Made by a program: the position numbers and the translations under genes. A DNA stretch of 64,000 nt from Chthonomonas calidirosea (GTDB lineage Bacteria > Armatimonadota > Chthonomonadetes > Chthonomonadales > CAJBBX01). Location of the stretch: contig DYKI01000004.1 of the NCBI GenBank assembly GCA_020722705.1, positions 47,816 to 111,815 on the forward strand, written 5' to 3'. Under the pieces are notes generated by a model, which made no database searches, had not been told where the DNA came from, and saw only the letters and a program-made list of their open reading frames with translations. This document shows, piece by piece, positions 19,633 to 28,513 of this stretch; the stretch's first letter is position 1, and each line of letters starts with the position of its first letter.

Positions 19633-20178
19633 ATGCGTCACCGCCCGAACGTGTTTGTTCGTTCATCATCGCCGAACGATGCAGCCCTTGTGGCCGACAT
19701 CGTTCGGCGTTCCTATTCGAACCTTCCGTTGACGCAGGTGCCATCCGATATGCCGATCTACCACCCCGAGTACCACGCCGACGCGATGCAGGACCCCAGT
19801 ACCCGGTGGTACATCCTTGAGGATGCCGGCGAGCCCATCGGGGTTTCCATGTGGCGCACGTTGCCGTCTCTGGCCCATCTGCACCTCCTCTTCGTGGTCG
19901 GCGACCGTCAAGGAGAGGGCTTCGGTTCGCTCCTGCTGAAGCATTTTCACGACACGGCTCAGGCTGAAGATCCATCGCTGAGGCTGCTGAGCCTGCATTG
20001 CCTTGCCGACGCCCATAGGACGCTCCGGTTCTACAGGCGGCATGGCTACGCGCCGTACCACGCAGGCGACGAAGGACGCGTCGTTGACCTCTACCTCTGG
20101 CTGGATGCTGCGAGGCGCGACGATACTTCGTGGCCTGTCAAGCACGACAAGGTACTGATGTACAAGCTCGTCCGCTGA
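19633..20178 (+). CDS. GNAT family N-acetyltransferase
   Basis: FVRSSSPNDAALVADIVRRSY..., HLLFVVGDRQGEGFGSLLLKHF, LHCLADAHRTLRFYRRHGYAPY. Confidence 0.88.
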   Translation: MRHRPNVFVRSSSPNDAALVADIVRRSYSNLPLTQVPSDMPIYHPEYHADAMQDPSTRWYILEDAGEPIGVSMWRTLPSLAHLHLLFVVGDRQGEGFGSLLLKHFHDTAQAEDPSLRLLSLHCLADAHRTLRFYRRHGYAPYHAGDEGRVVDLYLWLDAARRDDTSWPVKHDKVLMYKLVR

Positions 20179-20315
20179 CGCCGAAGCATGGTCCGTGACG
20201 GACTTCGGGAACCGCAGCCCCGAATGTCCGCAGGAGATACACTTCCGGCCGCCGAATACGATTCCCGAACCATACAGCTACGGCTGCCGGGATCCACGAT
20301 TGACGAGGTTATCCA

Positions 20316-21236
20316 TTGGAGCGAGCGAGAACTGAACAACGGCCACCGAATGCGCCGATCAGTCGGCGGCGTTTCATTGGCCAGGCGGCGGCGCTGACCG
20401 GCGTTGGCGTCGGCGCTGCGCAGGCATCCGTACGTACAGGCTTACAGCGCCCGGAGGAGGAAACACGCAAGATGCGCCTCGGCTTGGTGACCTACAACGT
20501 CGCCCGAGACTGGGATTTGGCAACGATTCTGAGAATCTGCAAGGAGACCGGCATAGACGGCGTCGAGTTCCGTACCACCCATCGGCACGGCGTCGAGCCG
20601 ACGCTGGGCGCCGAGGCCCGGTCCGAGGTGCGCAAGCAGTGCGCCGACGCCGGCATCCGACAGATAAGCCTCGGCACGGTTTGCGAGTTTCACTCGCCGG
20701 ACCCAGGGGAGGTCCGGAAGCAGATCGAAGACTGCCGATCCTTTGTGAAGCTCGCACAGGATATCGGCGCACGTGGAGTGAAGGTTAGGCCAAACGGCCT
20801 CCCCAAAGACATACCGGTCGAGCGCACACTGGCACAGATTGGCAAGGCGCTGGCTGAGTGCGGAAAGATCGGCTCAGACCATGGCGTGGAGATTTGGGTC
20901 GAGGTGCATGGCGGGGGCACATCACTGCCTGCCAACATGCGAACCATCATGGATTCCTGCGGACATCCGAACGTCGGCATCACGTGGAACTCAAACGCGA
21001 CCGATGTGCGGGACGGCTCCGTCGCCGAGGCCTACCGATTGCTGGGCAGATACATTCGGTGCTGCCACATCACCGACCTGTGGAACGCGTACCCGTGGCG
21101 GGAGTTGTTTGGACTTCTGAAGGCTGACCGCTACGACCGGTACTTGCTGTGCGAGGTCGGCACGCCGGTGCCGCCGGAAGCAGGCGCGCTGTTCCTCAAG
21201 TGCTACGCAGGCCTATGGAAGGAGCTGACACGATGA
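20316..21236 (+). CDS. sugar phosphate isomerase/epimerase-like TIM-barrel protein with Tat-type signal
   Basis: SRRRFIGQAAALTGVGVG (twin-arginine motif); LRICKETGIDGVEFRTTHRHG, GVEIWVEVHGG; start uncertain. Confidence 0.82.
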   Translation: MERARTEQRPPNAPISRRRFIGQAAALTGVGVGAAQASVRTGLQRPEEETRKMRLGLVTYNVARDWDLATILRICKETGIDGVEFRTTHRHGVEPTLGAEARSEVRKQCADAGIRQISLGTVCEFHSPDPGEVRKQIEDCRSFVKLAQDIGARGVKVRPNGLPKDIPVERTLAQIGKALAECGKIGSDHGVEIWVEVHGGGTSLPANMRTIMDSCGHPNVGITWNSNATDVRDGSVAEAYRLLGRYIRCCHITDLWNAYPWRELFGLLKADRYDRYLLCEVGTPVPPEAGALFLKCYAGLWKELTR

Positions 21237-22210
21237 CGCACCTGGCCCCGAGAGCCGAGAGCCGAGAGCTGAGAGGCGAGAGCAGCGCTCCTGTCCGGAC
21301 ACCTCTGGAAACCGTATCGCGCCGCGGGCTGTTCACCGGTGCCATCGCAACAGGTTTGGCCGCTGTGGCATCCCGGTTGGCCCAGGCATCCGACCCTCCG
21401 TCGCGCGTCGGCAAGCCGGTCATACGCGCCGGGATTGCGGCCTACTCATATCGAGAACGCTTAACCGGCAAAGCGAAGCCTGCCATGACCATGCCCGACT
21501 TCGTGAAGCAAGCCGCACTCGATGGCTGGGATGGGGTTGAACTCACGTCCTACTACATCCCGACACCGGTCACCGCAGCATATCTGGCCGACCTCAAGCG
21601 CCTATGCTTCGTCCATGGGCTGACGGTTTCGGCCACAAGCGTAGGGAACGTCTTCACGCATCCGGCGGGTGAGGCACGCGACCGGGAGATCGAAAAGGTG
21701 CGAACGTGGCTCGGGCACGCCCAGGCCCTTGGGGCTCCCGTCATGCGCGTCTTTGCGGGCGCCCCGCAACCGGGGCAGACAGCCGAGGAGGCCGAACGCT
21801 GCTGCATCGAATGCATTGAGGCATGCTGCGATAGGGCGGCGGAGACCGGCGTCATGCTCGCTCTGGAGAACCACGGCGGCATCGTGGCAGAATCAGCCGG
21901 CGTACTCCGTATCCTGAAGGCGGTCAAGTCCGATTGGTGCGGGGCGAATCTGGACACCGGCAACTTTCGAACCGAAGACCCCTATGCTGATATCGCTGCA
22001 TGTGCCCCATACGCCGTGACGACACACCTCAAGGTAGAGATAGCGCCGAAGGGCGGCAGCAGGCAGCCTGCGGACGTCAAGCGTATCGTGCAGATACTGA
22101 GGGCCTCGGGCTACCGCGGTTACCTCACGCTGGAGTACGAAGGGGCCGAGCCTGTCGCCGAGGCGGCTCCGAAGGCGCTCGCCGCGATCCGAGAGGCCAC
22201 TGCCGCATAG
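21233..22210 (+). CDS. sugar phosphate isomerase/epimerase-like TIM-barrel protein with signal sequence
   Basis: SRRGLFTGAIATGLAAVASRLAQA; DGWDGVELTSYYIPTPV, VMLALENHGGIVAESAGVLRIL, YLTLEYEGAEP; ATGA overlap with the preceding gene. Confidence 0.88.
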   Translation: MTHLAPRAESRELRGESSAPVRTPLETVSRRGLFTGAIATGLAAVASRLAQASDPPSRVGKPVIRAGIAAYSYRERLTGKAKPAMTMPDFVKQAALDGWDGVELTSYYIPTPVTAAYLADLKRLCFVHGLTVSATSVGNVFTHPAGEARDREIEKVRTWLGHAQALGAPVMRVFAGAPQPGQTAEEAERCCIECIEACCDRAAETGVMLALENHGGIVAESAGVLRILKAVKSDWCGANLDTGNFRTEDPYADIAACAPYAVTTHLKVEIAPKGGSRQPADVKRIVQILRASGYRGYLTLEYEGAEPVAEAAPKALAAIREATAA

Positions 22211-22230
22211 CCGCATCCTTGTCCGGACAA

Positions 22231-22596
22231 TCAGTCAATCACAAGGCGGTCGCCCAGCCGAACCGCTGAACGTGCCAGCGTCTCGGGCAGCATCTCGACG
22301 GTCACACGCCCGCCGCGGACAGGCCAGACCACGCGCCAGGGGCTCACGCATGGCACTACCTTGACGGTGATCCCTCGGTTGTCGAGCACCACGACAGCAA
22401 TCGAGCGCCGCATGCCGAACGTGTGAACGCCGTTGCAGCGATCCAGCACAAGCGCATCGCCCACGGATAACGGAGGGAGTGTCAGCAGGCCGCCGAGGCG
22501 CTCAAGCACGCTCGTCGCGCAGAACACGCGCTGCGCAACCACCGTTCCCTGAGTCTCGTTCCTGAGAGTCTGTCCGATCCGTCCCATCTGTCCCAT
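22231..22596 (-). CDS. DUF192 family protein
   Basis: LVLDRCNGVHTFGMRRSIAVVVLDNRG matches the DUF192 pattern; N-terminus overlaps a 9-bp tandem repeat. Confidence 0.75.
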   Translation of the reverse strand: MGQMGRIGQTLRNETQGTVVAQRVFCATSVLERLGGLLTLPPLSVGDALVLDRCNGVHTFGMRRSIAVVVLDNRGITVKVVPCVSPWRVVWPVRGGRVTVEMLPETLARSAVRLGDRLVID

Positions 22597-22602
22597 CCGT
22601 CC
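22568..22602. repeat. 9-bp tandem repeat (GTCCCATCC/TGTCCCAT type)
   Basis: GTCTGTCCGATCCGTCCCATCTGTCCCATCCGTCC; same motif at about 49300-49325. Confidence 0.8.
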
Positions 22603-22674
22603 TATTGTGCCGCGCGAATCCGCCAAGAGGACACCGGCATGCCCATGCCGAACCCCTCTTCGAGGAGGAACACC

Positions 22675-24099
22675 ATGGCACAAGTCCCCCGCGTGGGTCT
22701 GTTCGCGATAGGTTTGGACACCTACTGGCCGCAGTTCGCCGGCCTGAAAGAGCGGCTGGATGGGTATCGCGCGTCCATATCGTACCGCCTCGACGAATGC
22801 GGCGCCGCCGTCGTGGACGCCGGCATGGTTGACACTGTTGAACGGGCCAGGGCCGCAGCCGACCTGTTCAAGCGTGAGGATGCGGAGATCATCTTCCTGC
22901 ATGTTTCCACGTACGCCCTTAGCTCGACGGTACTTCCCGTTGTCCAGAAGGCAGGCGTACCGACCATCGTGCTGAACCTCCAGCCCGTTCGCCGCCTCGA
23001 CTACGATGCGTTCAACGCCATTGGCGACCGAGGGACCATGACCGGCGAATGGTTGGCTCATTGCCAGGCGTGCGCAGCACCGGAGATTGCCTGTGTCTTC
23101 AACAGAGCCGGCATCCCCTATCATCTTGTGACCGGAACACTCGATGATCCCGAGGCATGGGCTGAGATAAAGGACTGGGTGGCCGCTGCCTCCGTTCGCA
23201 GTGCCATGCGTGACAACCGGGTTGGCGTTCTCGGCCACTACTACGGCGGGATGCTCGACGTTTACAGCGACATGACACAGCAGGCCGCTGTGTTCGGGTG
23301 CCACTTCGACCTGCTGGAAATGTGCGAGCTTAATCGGCTGCGCGAGGAAGTGACACACGACGACGTCATCGCCAAGCTGGAGCAGTTCCGAAAGGAGTTC
23401 GACGTCTCCCCGGAGTGCACCCAATACGAGCTGGAGCGAGCCGCAAGAACCTCTTGCGCACTCGACCGGCTGGTTGAGACTCACGATCTCGGCGCCATGG
23501 CCTACTACTACGAAGGCCAACCCGGTAACGCCTACGAGGACATCGTTACGTCGGTGATAGCCGGCAACTCGCTCCTTACGGCCCATGGGGTGCCTGTGGC
23601 CGGCGAATGTGAGATCAAGAACGTGCAGGCCATGAAGATCATGGACTGCTTCGGCGTCGGCGGATCCTTCTCGGAGCTGTACCTGATGGACTTTGACGAC
23701 GACGTAGTGCTCCTCGGGCATGACGGCCCAGGTCATATGGCCATTGCCGATGGGCCTGTCAAACTGGTTCCGTTACCGGTCTACCACGGCAAACCGGGGC
23801 AGGGTCTGTCCATTGAGATGCGTGTGAAGCACGGTCCGGCCACGCTCCTGTCCGTTGTTCAGGACGGGCACGGAAGGCTGAGCCTCCTCACAGCCGAGTG
23901 TGAGAGCGTCCCTGGTCCCATCATGCACATCGGCAACACCAACAGCCGGTACCGCTTCCCCATCGGAGCCCGCGAGTTCGTGAACCGGTGGTCGCAGGCC
24001 GGACCTGCGCACCACTGCGCCATCGGCATCGGGCACGTCGCCTCACGCATTGAGAAACTCGGCGCGCTGCTGGGAGTGGAGGTCAACCGCATATGTTGA
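22675..24099 (+). CDS. L-arabinose/L-fucose isomerase-like protein
   Basis: RVGLFAIGLDTYWPQFAGLKERLDGY, IIFLHVSTYALSSTVLPVVQKAGVPTIVLNLQP as in AraA-like isomerases. Confidence 0.82.
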   Translation: MAQVPRVGLFAIGLDTYWPQFAGLKERLDGYRASISYRLDECGAAVVDAGMVDTVERARAAADLFKREDAEIIFLHVSTYALSSTVLPVVQKAGVPTIVLNLQPVRRLDYDAFNAIGDRGTMTGEWLAHCQACAAPEIACVFNRAGIPYHLVTGTLDDPEAWAEIKDWVAAASVRSAMRDNRVGVLGHYYGGMLDVYSDMTQQAAVFGCHFDLLEMCELNRLREEVTHDDVIAKLEQFRKEFDVSPECTQYELERAARTSCALDRLVETHDLGAMAYYYEGQPGNAYEDIVTSVIAGNSLLTAHGVPVAGECEIKNVQAMKIMDCFGVGGSFSELYLMDFDDDVVLLGHDGPGHMAIADGPVKLVPLPVYHGKPGQGLSIEMRVKHGPATLLSVVQDGHGRLSLLTAECESVPGPIMHIGNTNSRYRFPIGAREFVNRWSQAGPAHHCAIGIGHVASRIEKLGALLGVEVNRIC

Positions 24100-24112
24100 G
24101 GAATCGCCGTCA

Positions 24113-25147
24113 ATGACCCCCAACCCGTTCCTGGGGGTGTTTCTGCACTCCATCGGCGGCCTTGCGGCTGCCAGCTTCTATGTGCCCTACAAGCGCGTGC
24201 GCGGGTGGGCCTGGGAGACGTTCTGGCTCGTCGGCGGCTTCTTCAGTTGGATTGTCGCACCGTGGGTCGTGGCGCTGGCGACGACACCCGACGCCCTGGG
24301 GATCATCCTCGCAGCGCCGCCGCGCGTCCTGTTCTGGTCGTGGTTCTTCGGTGTCCTCTGGGGCATCGGCGGCCTGACCTTCGGGCTCTCGATGCGATAC
24401 CTGGGCATCAGCTTGGGCTACGCCGTCGCGCTGGGCTTCTGCGCTGCTTTCGGCACCCTCATCCCTGCCATCCCGGGCGGCGAGCTATGGCGAATGTTCG
24501 GGACGATCGGCGGCCAGGTCACGCTGCTCGGCGTGCTGGTGTGCCTTGTGGGAATCGCGATCAGCGGTGTGGCGGGACGGCGCAAGGAACGCGAGATACC
24601 GAACGACGAGGCCACGCCCGAGATGAACGTCGGTAAGGGCCTGGCCGTTGCCACCTTCGCAGGCATCATGAGCGCGTGTATGGCGTTCGCCATGGATGCC
24701 GCGAAACCGATCGCGGCAATCGCGGTCGAACGCGGGACGGCCGAGATATGGCAGACCACGCCCAGCTTCATCGTGATCCTCTTCGGCGGCTTCGTCACGA
24801 ACTCCATATGGTGCGTGTGGCTGTCGCGCCGCAACCGCACGGGCGGCGACTACCTGGCAAAGGGACGACCACTGGCGGCCAACTACCTGCTATGCATGCT
24901 CGGCGGCACCACATGGTATCTGCAGTTCATGTTCTACGGCATGGGCACGACGCAGATGGGCCGCTACAACTTCGTGAGCTGGTCGCTCCATATGTCCGCC
25001 ATCATCGTCTTCAGCACGCTCTGGGGCATTGCCCTGAGAGAGTGGCGCGGGGTCGGCTCAGGCACCCGCCGTCTGGTCGGGCTCGGCCTGGCGGTGCTGA
25101 TCGGCTCCATGCTGATCGTGGGCCATGGCACGACTCTTTCGAAGTAG
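24113..25147 (+). CDS. RhaT-like (L-rhamnose/proton symporter family) transporter
   Basis: GVFLHSIGGLAAASFYVPYKRVRGWAWETFWLVGGFFSWIVAPWV and YLGISLGYAVALGFCAAFGTLIP match RhaT. Confidence 0.88.
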   Translation: MTPNPFLGVFLHSIGGLAAASFYVPYKRVRGWAWETFWLVGGFFSWIVAPWVVALATTPDALGIILAAPPRVLFWSWFFGVLWGIGGLTFGLSMRYLGISLGYAVALGFCAAFGTLIPAIPGGELWRMFGTIGGQVTLLGVLVCLVGIAISGVAGRRKEREIPNDEATPEMNVGKGLAVATFAGIMSACMAFAMDAAKPIAAIAVERGTAEIWQTTPSFIVILFGGFVTNSIWCVWLSRRNRTGGDYLAKGRPLAANYLLCMLGGTTWYLQFMFYGMGTTQMGRYNFVSWSLHMSAIIVFSTLWGIALREWRGVGSGTRRLVGLGLAVLIGSMLIVGHGTTLSK

Positions 25148-26066
25148 CCTGCGCCTCGCAGCGGCTGCAGCGATGCTATCGGTCTCGGCCTTCGGCGGGC
25201 CGGGGCGCCAGGCCCATACGGCCACGCGAATCACCTACCGGGGCTGGGCAGGCTCCATCCGATTGGCCAACCGGTCCGCCGAGGTCGTGGTCGTGCCTGC
25301 GATCGGTCGGATCATGCGCTTTGCCCCGGCCGGCGGGCCGAACATGCTATGGGAGAACCAGGACCTCGTCGGCCAACTGGCTGCACCCGACAGGAAAGAC
25401 TGGGCCAACTTCGGCGGCGATAAGGTCTGGCCCGCGCCTCAGGCGAGATGGGGATGGCCGCCCGATATGTCCCTGGACGGCTCACCCTGGACCGCACGTG
25501 TGCGACCGGACCGGTCCGTCGTCATGGAGAGCCCGACCAGCACGGCGATCGGCCTGCGCATACGCCGCACGATCTTCATGCATGCCACAGCCGCACGTGT
25601 CACCGTCCGCAACGCGCTCATCAACGCGAGCGACAAGCCCGCCGAATGGTCGGTCTGGGAAGTGGCCCAGGTGGACGCCGGCTCGGTTTCTATGCCGCGA
25701 AACAAGCGCAGTGCGTTTCGGAACGGTTGCTTCGAGTTCCCCGACAATCGGCCGCCTGCCGACGCGCTCACAATCCATGGAGACCGTATCGACGCACGCC
25801 GCCACGTAACCCAGGCCTACAAGATAGGCGGCGATCCGCAGGCAGCCCGGCTTACTGTGCGCAAGGGACTATGGGTTTTCAGCATCGCCGGTCCACAGCG
25901 AAGCCGCGGTGTCTATCCCGATGAAGGGTGCTCGGTCGAGGTTTACTCCAGTCCCGATCCGCCGGCATACATGGAGATGGAGGTTCTGAGTCCCATCGTC
26001 ACCATTGGCCCAGGCCGGAGCGCCGAGTTGATGACCACGTGGACGGTGAAGCACGCGAGAGACTGA
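25125..26066 (+). CDS. DUF4380-like secreted protein
   Basis: SIRLANRSAEVVVVPAIGRIMRFAPAGGPNMLWENQDL...NFGGDKVWPAPQARWGWPPD resembles DUF4380. Confidence 0.75.
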   Translation: MARLFRSSLRLAAAAAMLSVSAFGGPGRQAHTATRITYRGWAGSIRLANRSAEVVVVPAIGRIMRFAPAGGPNMLWENQDLVGQLAAPDRKDWANFGGDKVWPAPQARWGWPPDMSLDGSPWTARVRPDRSVVMESPTSTAIGLRIRRTIFMHATAARVTVRNALINASDKPAEWSVWEVAQVDAGSVSMPRNKRSAFRNGCFEFPDNRPPADALTIHGDRIDARRHVTQAYKIGGDPQAARLTVRKGLWVFSIAGPQRSRGVYPDEGCSVEVYSSPDPPAYMEMEVLSPIVTIGPGRSAELMTTWTVKHARD

Positions 26067-26307
26067 GGTTCTCAACGGTCGTCAGACAGGACGGACAAGG
26101 CATCTGGGACGCATGCTGCAGCCTTGGTGCGGATAACGGATACGGCGCACCTGCCCTGCATTGCGATTGCGCGGCGCCCGCTCCGAACGGCATGGACGGA
26201 TCGCGGAATCCAACCGGCCTAACGCCGAATGCCGCCACGATCACGCCGAGAAACAGCACACAGGAGAGCCTGGTGCGGCTTGAGGGCCGGGGGGGGCGAA
26301 AACACAA

Positions 26308-26338
26308 GAGAGCCCGCCTCATACGGAGGCCGGCTCTC
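26308..26338 (-). terminator. candidate terminator on the minus strand
   Basis: GAGAGCCCGCCTC-ATACG-GAGGCCGGCTCTC, 13-bp stem with one mismatch; minus-strand continuation TTGTGTTTTCG. Confidence 0.5.
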
Positions 26339-26604
26339 CACGATTCCATGCACCTCCATACGGTGCAGTGACTACATCATACTGGCAGCCACTTGGCACC
26401 GGTATCGGACGATCATTCATATGGGTGTAGGACTGGACCAGGCGCGAGGGTGCAGTCTCCTACACGATCAGCCTCTCCGATAACGCCACGACTCCCGAAC
26501 ACGAAACGGATGGCATCTGGACCACGGATAGAGCCAATGAGACGGATGTGCAGTTCACGGGCATTGCCTGCCGAGCAGCGCTGCCGGTTGTTCGATACCC
26601 TGCC

Positions 26605-27507
26605 TCAAGACGCGCCGAGTTCCAACGCGCATTCACGCTCCAACGACTCGATGAGCATCCGCGTCTCCGCCAGTGCTGCCTGGAGTGCTCTGATCCGATC
26701 CGGACTCATTCCGACGGTTCTGACCTCGTTCAGTGCCGCGAGGCACGCCTGCACCACGTCTACCGCGTCCGAAGCGGGCGTTTCTGCAGCGGCCATGCGC
26801 TCCTCGGCAGCCCGCGCCTTGGCTTTCAGATAGCCCTGGAATGCCTCCGGCGGTGCGGTGAGTATCTCCTCCGAATACTCGGGGTTTTCGCGCAAGGCCC
26901 TTACGAGCGTCGCCGTATCGGCGCTGGTCAGTTTGTCTTCGCGCACGCGTTCAGCGACCCGGCGTTGCCGTTCCGGCTCATCGGCAAGCTGCTTGATGAA
27001 CCGGGCGTGCTTCTCGGTTAGCTGCCCGTCGGCGGGACGGTTTGGGCTCGACACGACCTGCTCACCGATATCCGCGGGCAGCTCGAGCAGATCGAGGATA
27101 TTGTTGACCGTCCGCTCGGAGACACCGAGCATGGCCGCCACATCGCGCGTCGTCGCGCCCGTCGCATCCTGCAGCGCTGCTATCCCGCGAGCGCGGTCGA
27201 GTGGCGAAAGGTCCTCACGCTGCATGTTCTCGATCAACTGCTGCGCGCGGACCTCCTCCGTCTCGAGGTCACGCACGATGCAGGGAATCCGATCCAGGCC
27301 GGCCATCGCGGCGGCGCGCCAGCGGCGCTCACCCGTAACGATCTTGAACATGCCGACGTTGTGCAGCGGCATGACGGTGATCGGGTTAAGTACGCCGTGG
27401 CGCTTGATGCTGTCAGCCAGTTCGGCGAGGGATGCTTCATCTGTGCGGCTTCGCGGTTGTCCCGTGTCCTCGACGATCTGGCTTAGCGGGATAACACGGA
27501 CGTCCAT
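26605..27507 (-). CDS. ParB/RepB/Spo0J family partition-like protein
   Basis: IPLSQIVEDTGQPRSRTDEASLAELADSIKRHGVLNPITV, IVTGERRWRAAAMAGLDRIPCIV, IENMQREDLSPLDRARGI, VAAMLGVSERTVNNILDLL. Confidence 0.93.
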   Translation of the reverse strand: MDVRVIPLSQIVEDTGQPRSRTDEASLAELADSIKRHGVLNPITVMPLHNVGMFKIVTGERRWRAAAMAGLDRIPCIVRDLETEEVRAQQLIENMQREDLSPLDRARGIAALQDATGATTRDVAAMLGVSERTVNNILDLLELPADIGEQVVSSPNRPADGQLTEKHARFIKQLADEPERQRRVAERVREDKLTSADTATLVRALRENPEYSEEILTAPPEAFQGYLKAKARAAEERMAAAETPASDAVDVVQACLAALNEVRTVGMSPDRIRALQAALAETRMLIESLERECALELGAS

Positions 27508-27603
27508 CGGCGAAGCTCCTCCTGAGCGGTGTAGGATAGAGACTGCGCGCGAACGTCGGGGCGCGACGTTCGGCAACGCATGCCGTCAGGATACCTGAGG
27601 AGC

Positions 27604-28509
27604 TTAGCGCGAAGTTCGCGGAGGAGACTGACGATTCTGTCGGGTCAACGGAGTTCCGTCATGGGGGCAGAAGGACCAAGACGGAAGCACAGGCCGCCGG
27701 CACCTCGGGCAATACCCTGCGGGATGCCCCCATGCAGGAACGCCACGGACGGTGACGAGCAGCCAGTCCGATGGCCCAACCAGTATGCTTCCGTCCATCT
27801 GCGCTTGCCACTTCAGTGCGCCGGTTCTGCCGATGGAGTCCAGCACAAGCGAGAGCGGTGTGTCGGTGAATCGCGCGGCGAGACCGATATCGGACGGAAC
27901 GCGAGGGTCGAGGCGGATCGGAACCTGAGTCTGGGCCTCAATCTGACGGAGCGCGACTTTGAGGGCCACGGGCTTGTCATCGGGTATGGCGAGGGTAACC
28001 GGCTGGTTGAACAGCGCAGCCTGATTCTGGAACACAAGCGGATTGTTAACCCGGATCGTCTCTATGCGTCCCGGCCTCTGCGTGTTCGCCGACCTCGAGC
28101 CGCCGGGTTGCCGGCCTGCCAGGTTTGAAGCCACAAGGGGCGCTTGCGACGGCGGAGCCACGGACACGGTAATCACGTCGCCTGATGTCAGGACGATCGC
28201 GGGCTTTGCCACGGATTTGAGGCTCTCCAGTATCTGATCGAGCGTCTTGTCGCGAAGAACGAAGCTGACCGGCCCCGTCACATCCTGATGGATGACGTAC
28301 TCCTTGCCGGTCTTCCGCAAGAGCGCAGCCAGCACGTCGCGGATGTCGGCGCCGTTGGCTTCGACATGGTAACGCGGCGTGCTGCCATCCGCGGCCAAGC
28401 CGGCCTCAACGATGGAAAGAGCACCCGGCCGCGCGCCGTTCTGCGCGAACGCCGACCACTCAGCCAATGTCAGAACGGCGACGAATGTCGCGAACAATCG
28501 TGTCATCAC
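27604..28509 (-). CDS. STN (secretin/TonB N-terminal)-like domain protein with C-terminal zinc ribbon
   Basis: Signal-like N-terminus; ADIRDVLAALLRKTGKEYVIHQDVTGPVSFVLRDKTLDQILESLKSV; C-terminal CPRCRRPVLPSWSFCPHDGTPL. Confidence 0.8.
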   Translation of the reverse strand: MMTRLFATFVAVLTLAEWSAFAQNGARPGALSIVEAGLAADGSTPRYHVEANGADIRDVLAALLRKTGKEYVIHQDVTGPVSFVLRDKTLDQILESLKSVAKPAIVLTSGDVITVSVAPPSQAPLVASNLAGRQPGGSRSANTQRPGRIETIRVNNPLVFQNQAALFNQPVTLAIPDDKPVALKVALRQIEAQTQVPIRLDPRVPSDIGLAARFTDTPLSLVLDSIGRTGALKWQAQMDGSILVGPSDWLLVTVRGVPAWGHPAGYCPRCRRPVLPSWSFCPHDGTPLTRQNRQSPPRTSR

Positions 28510-28513
28510 TGTA

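Noticed and set aside
22231-23736. 501-aa minus-strand ORF as a single protein
   Set aside because: Most of it is antisense to the isomerase gene; only the last 121 residues look like a protein (DUF192).
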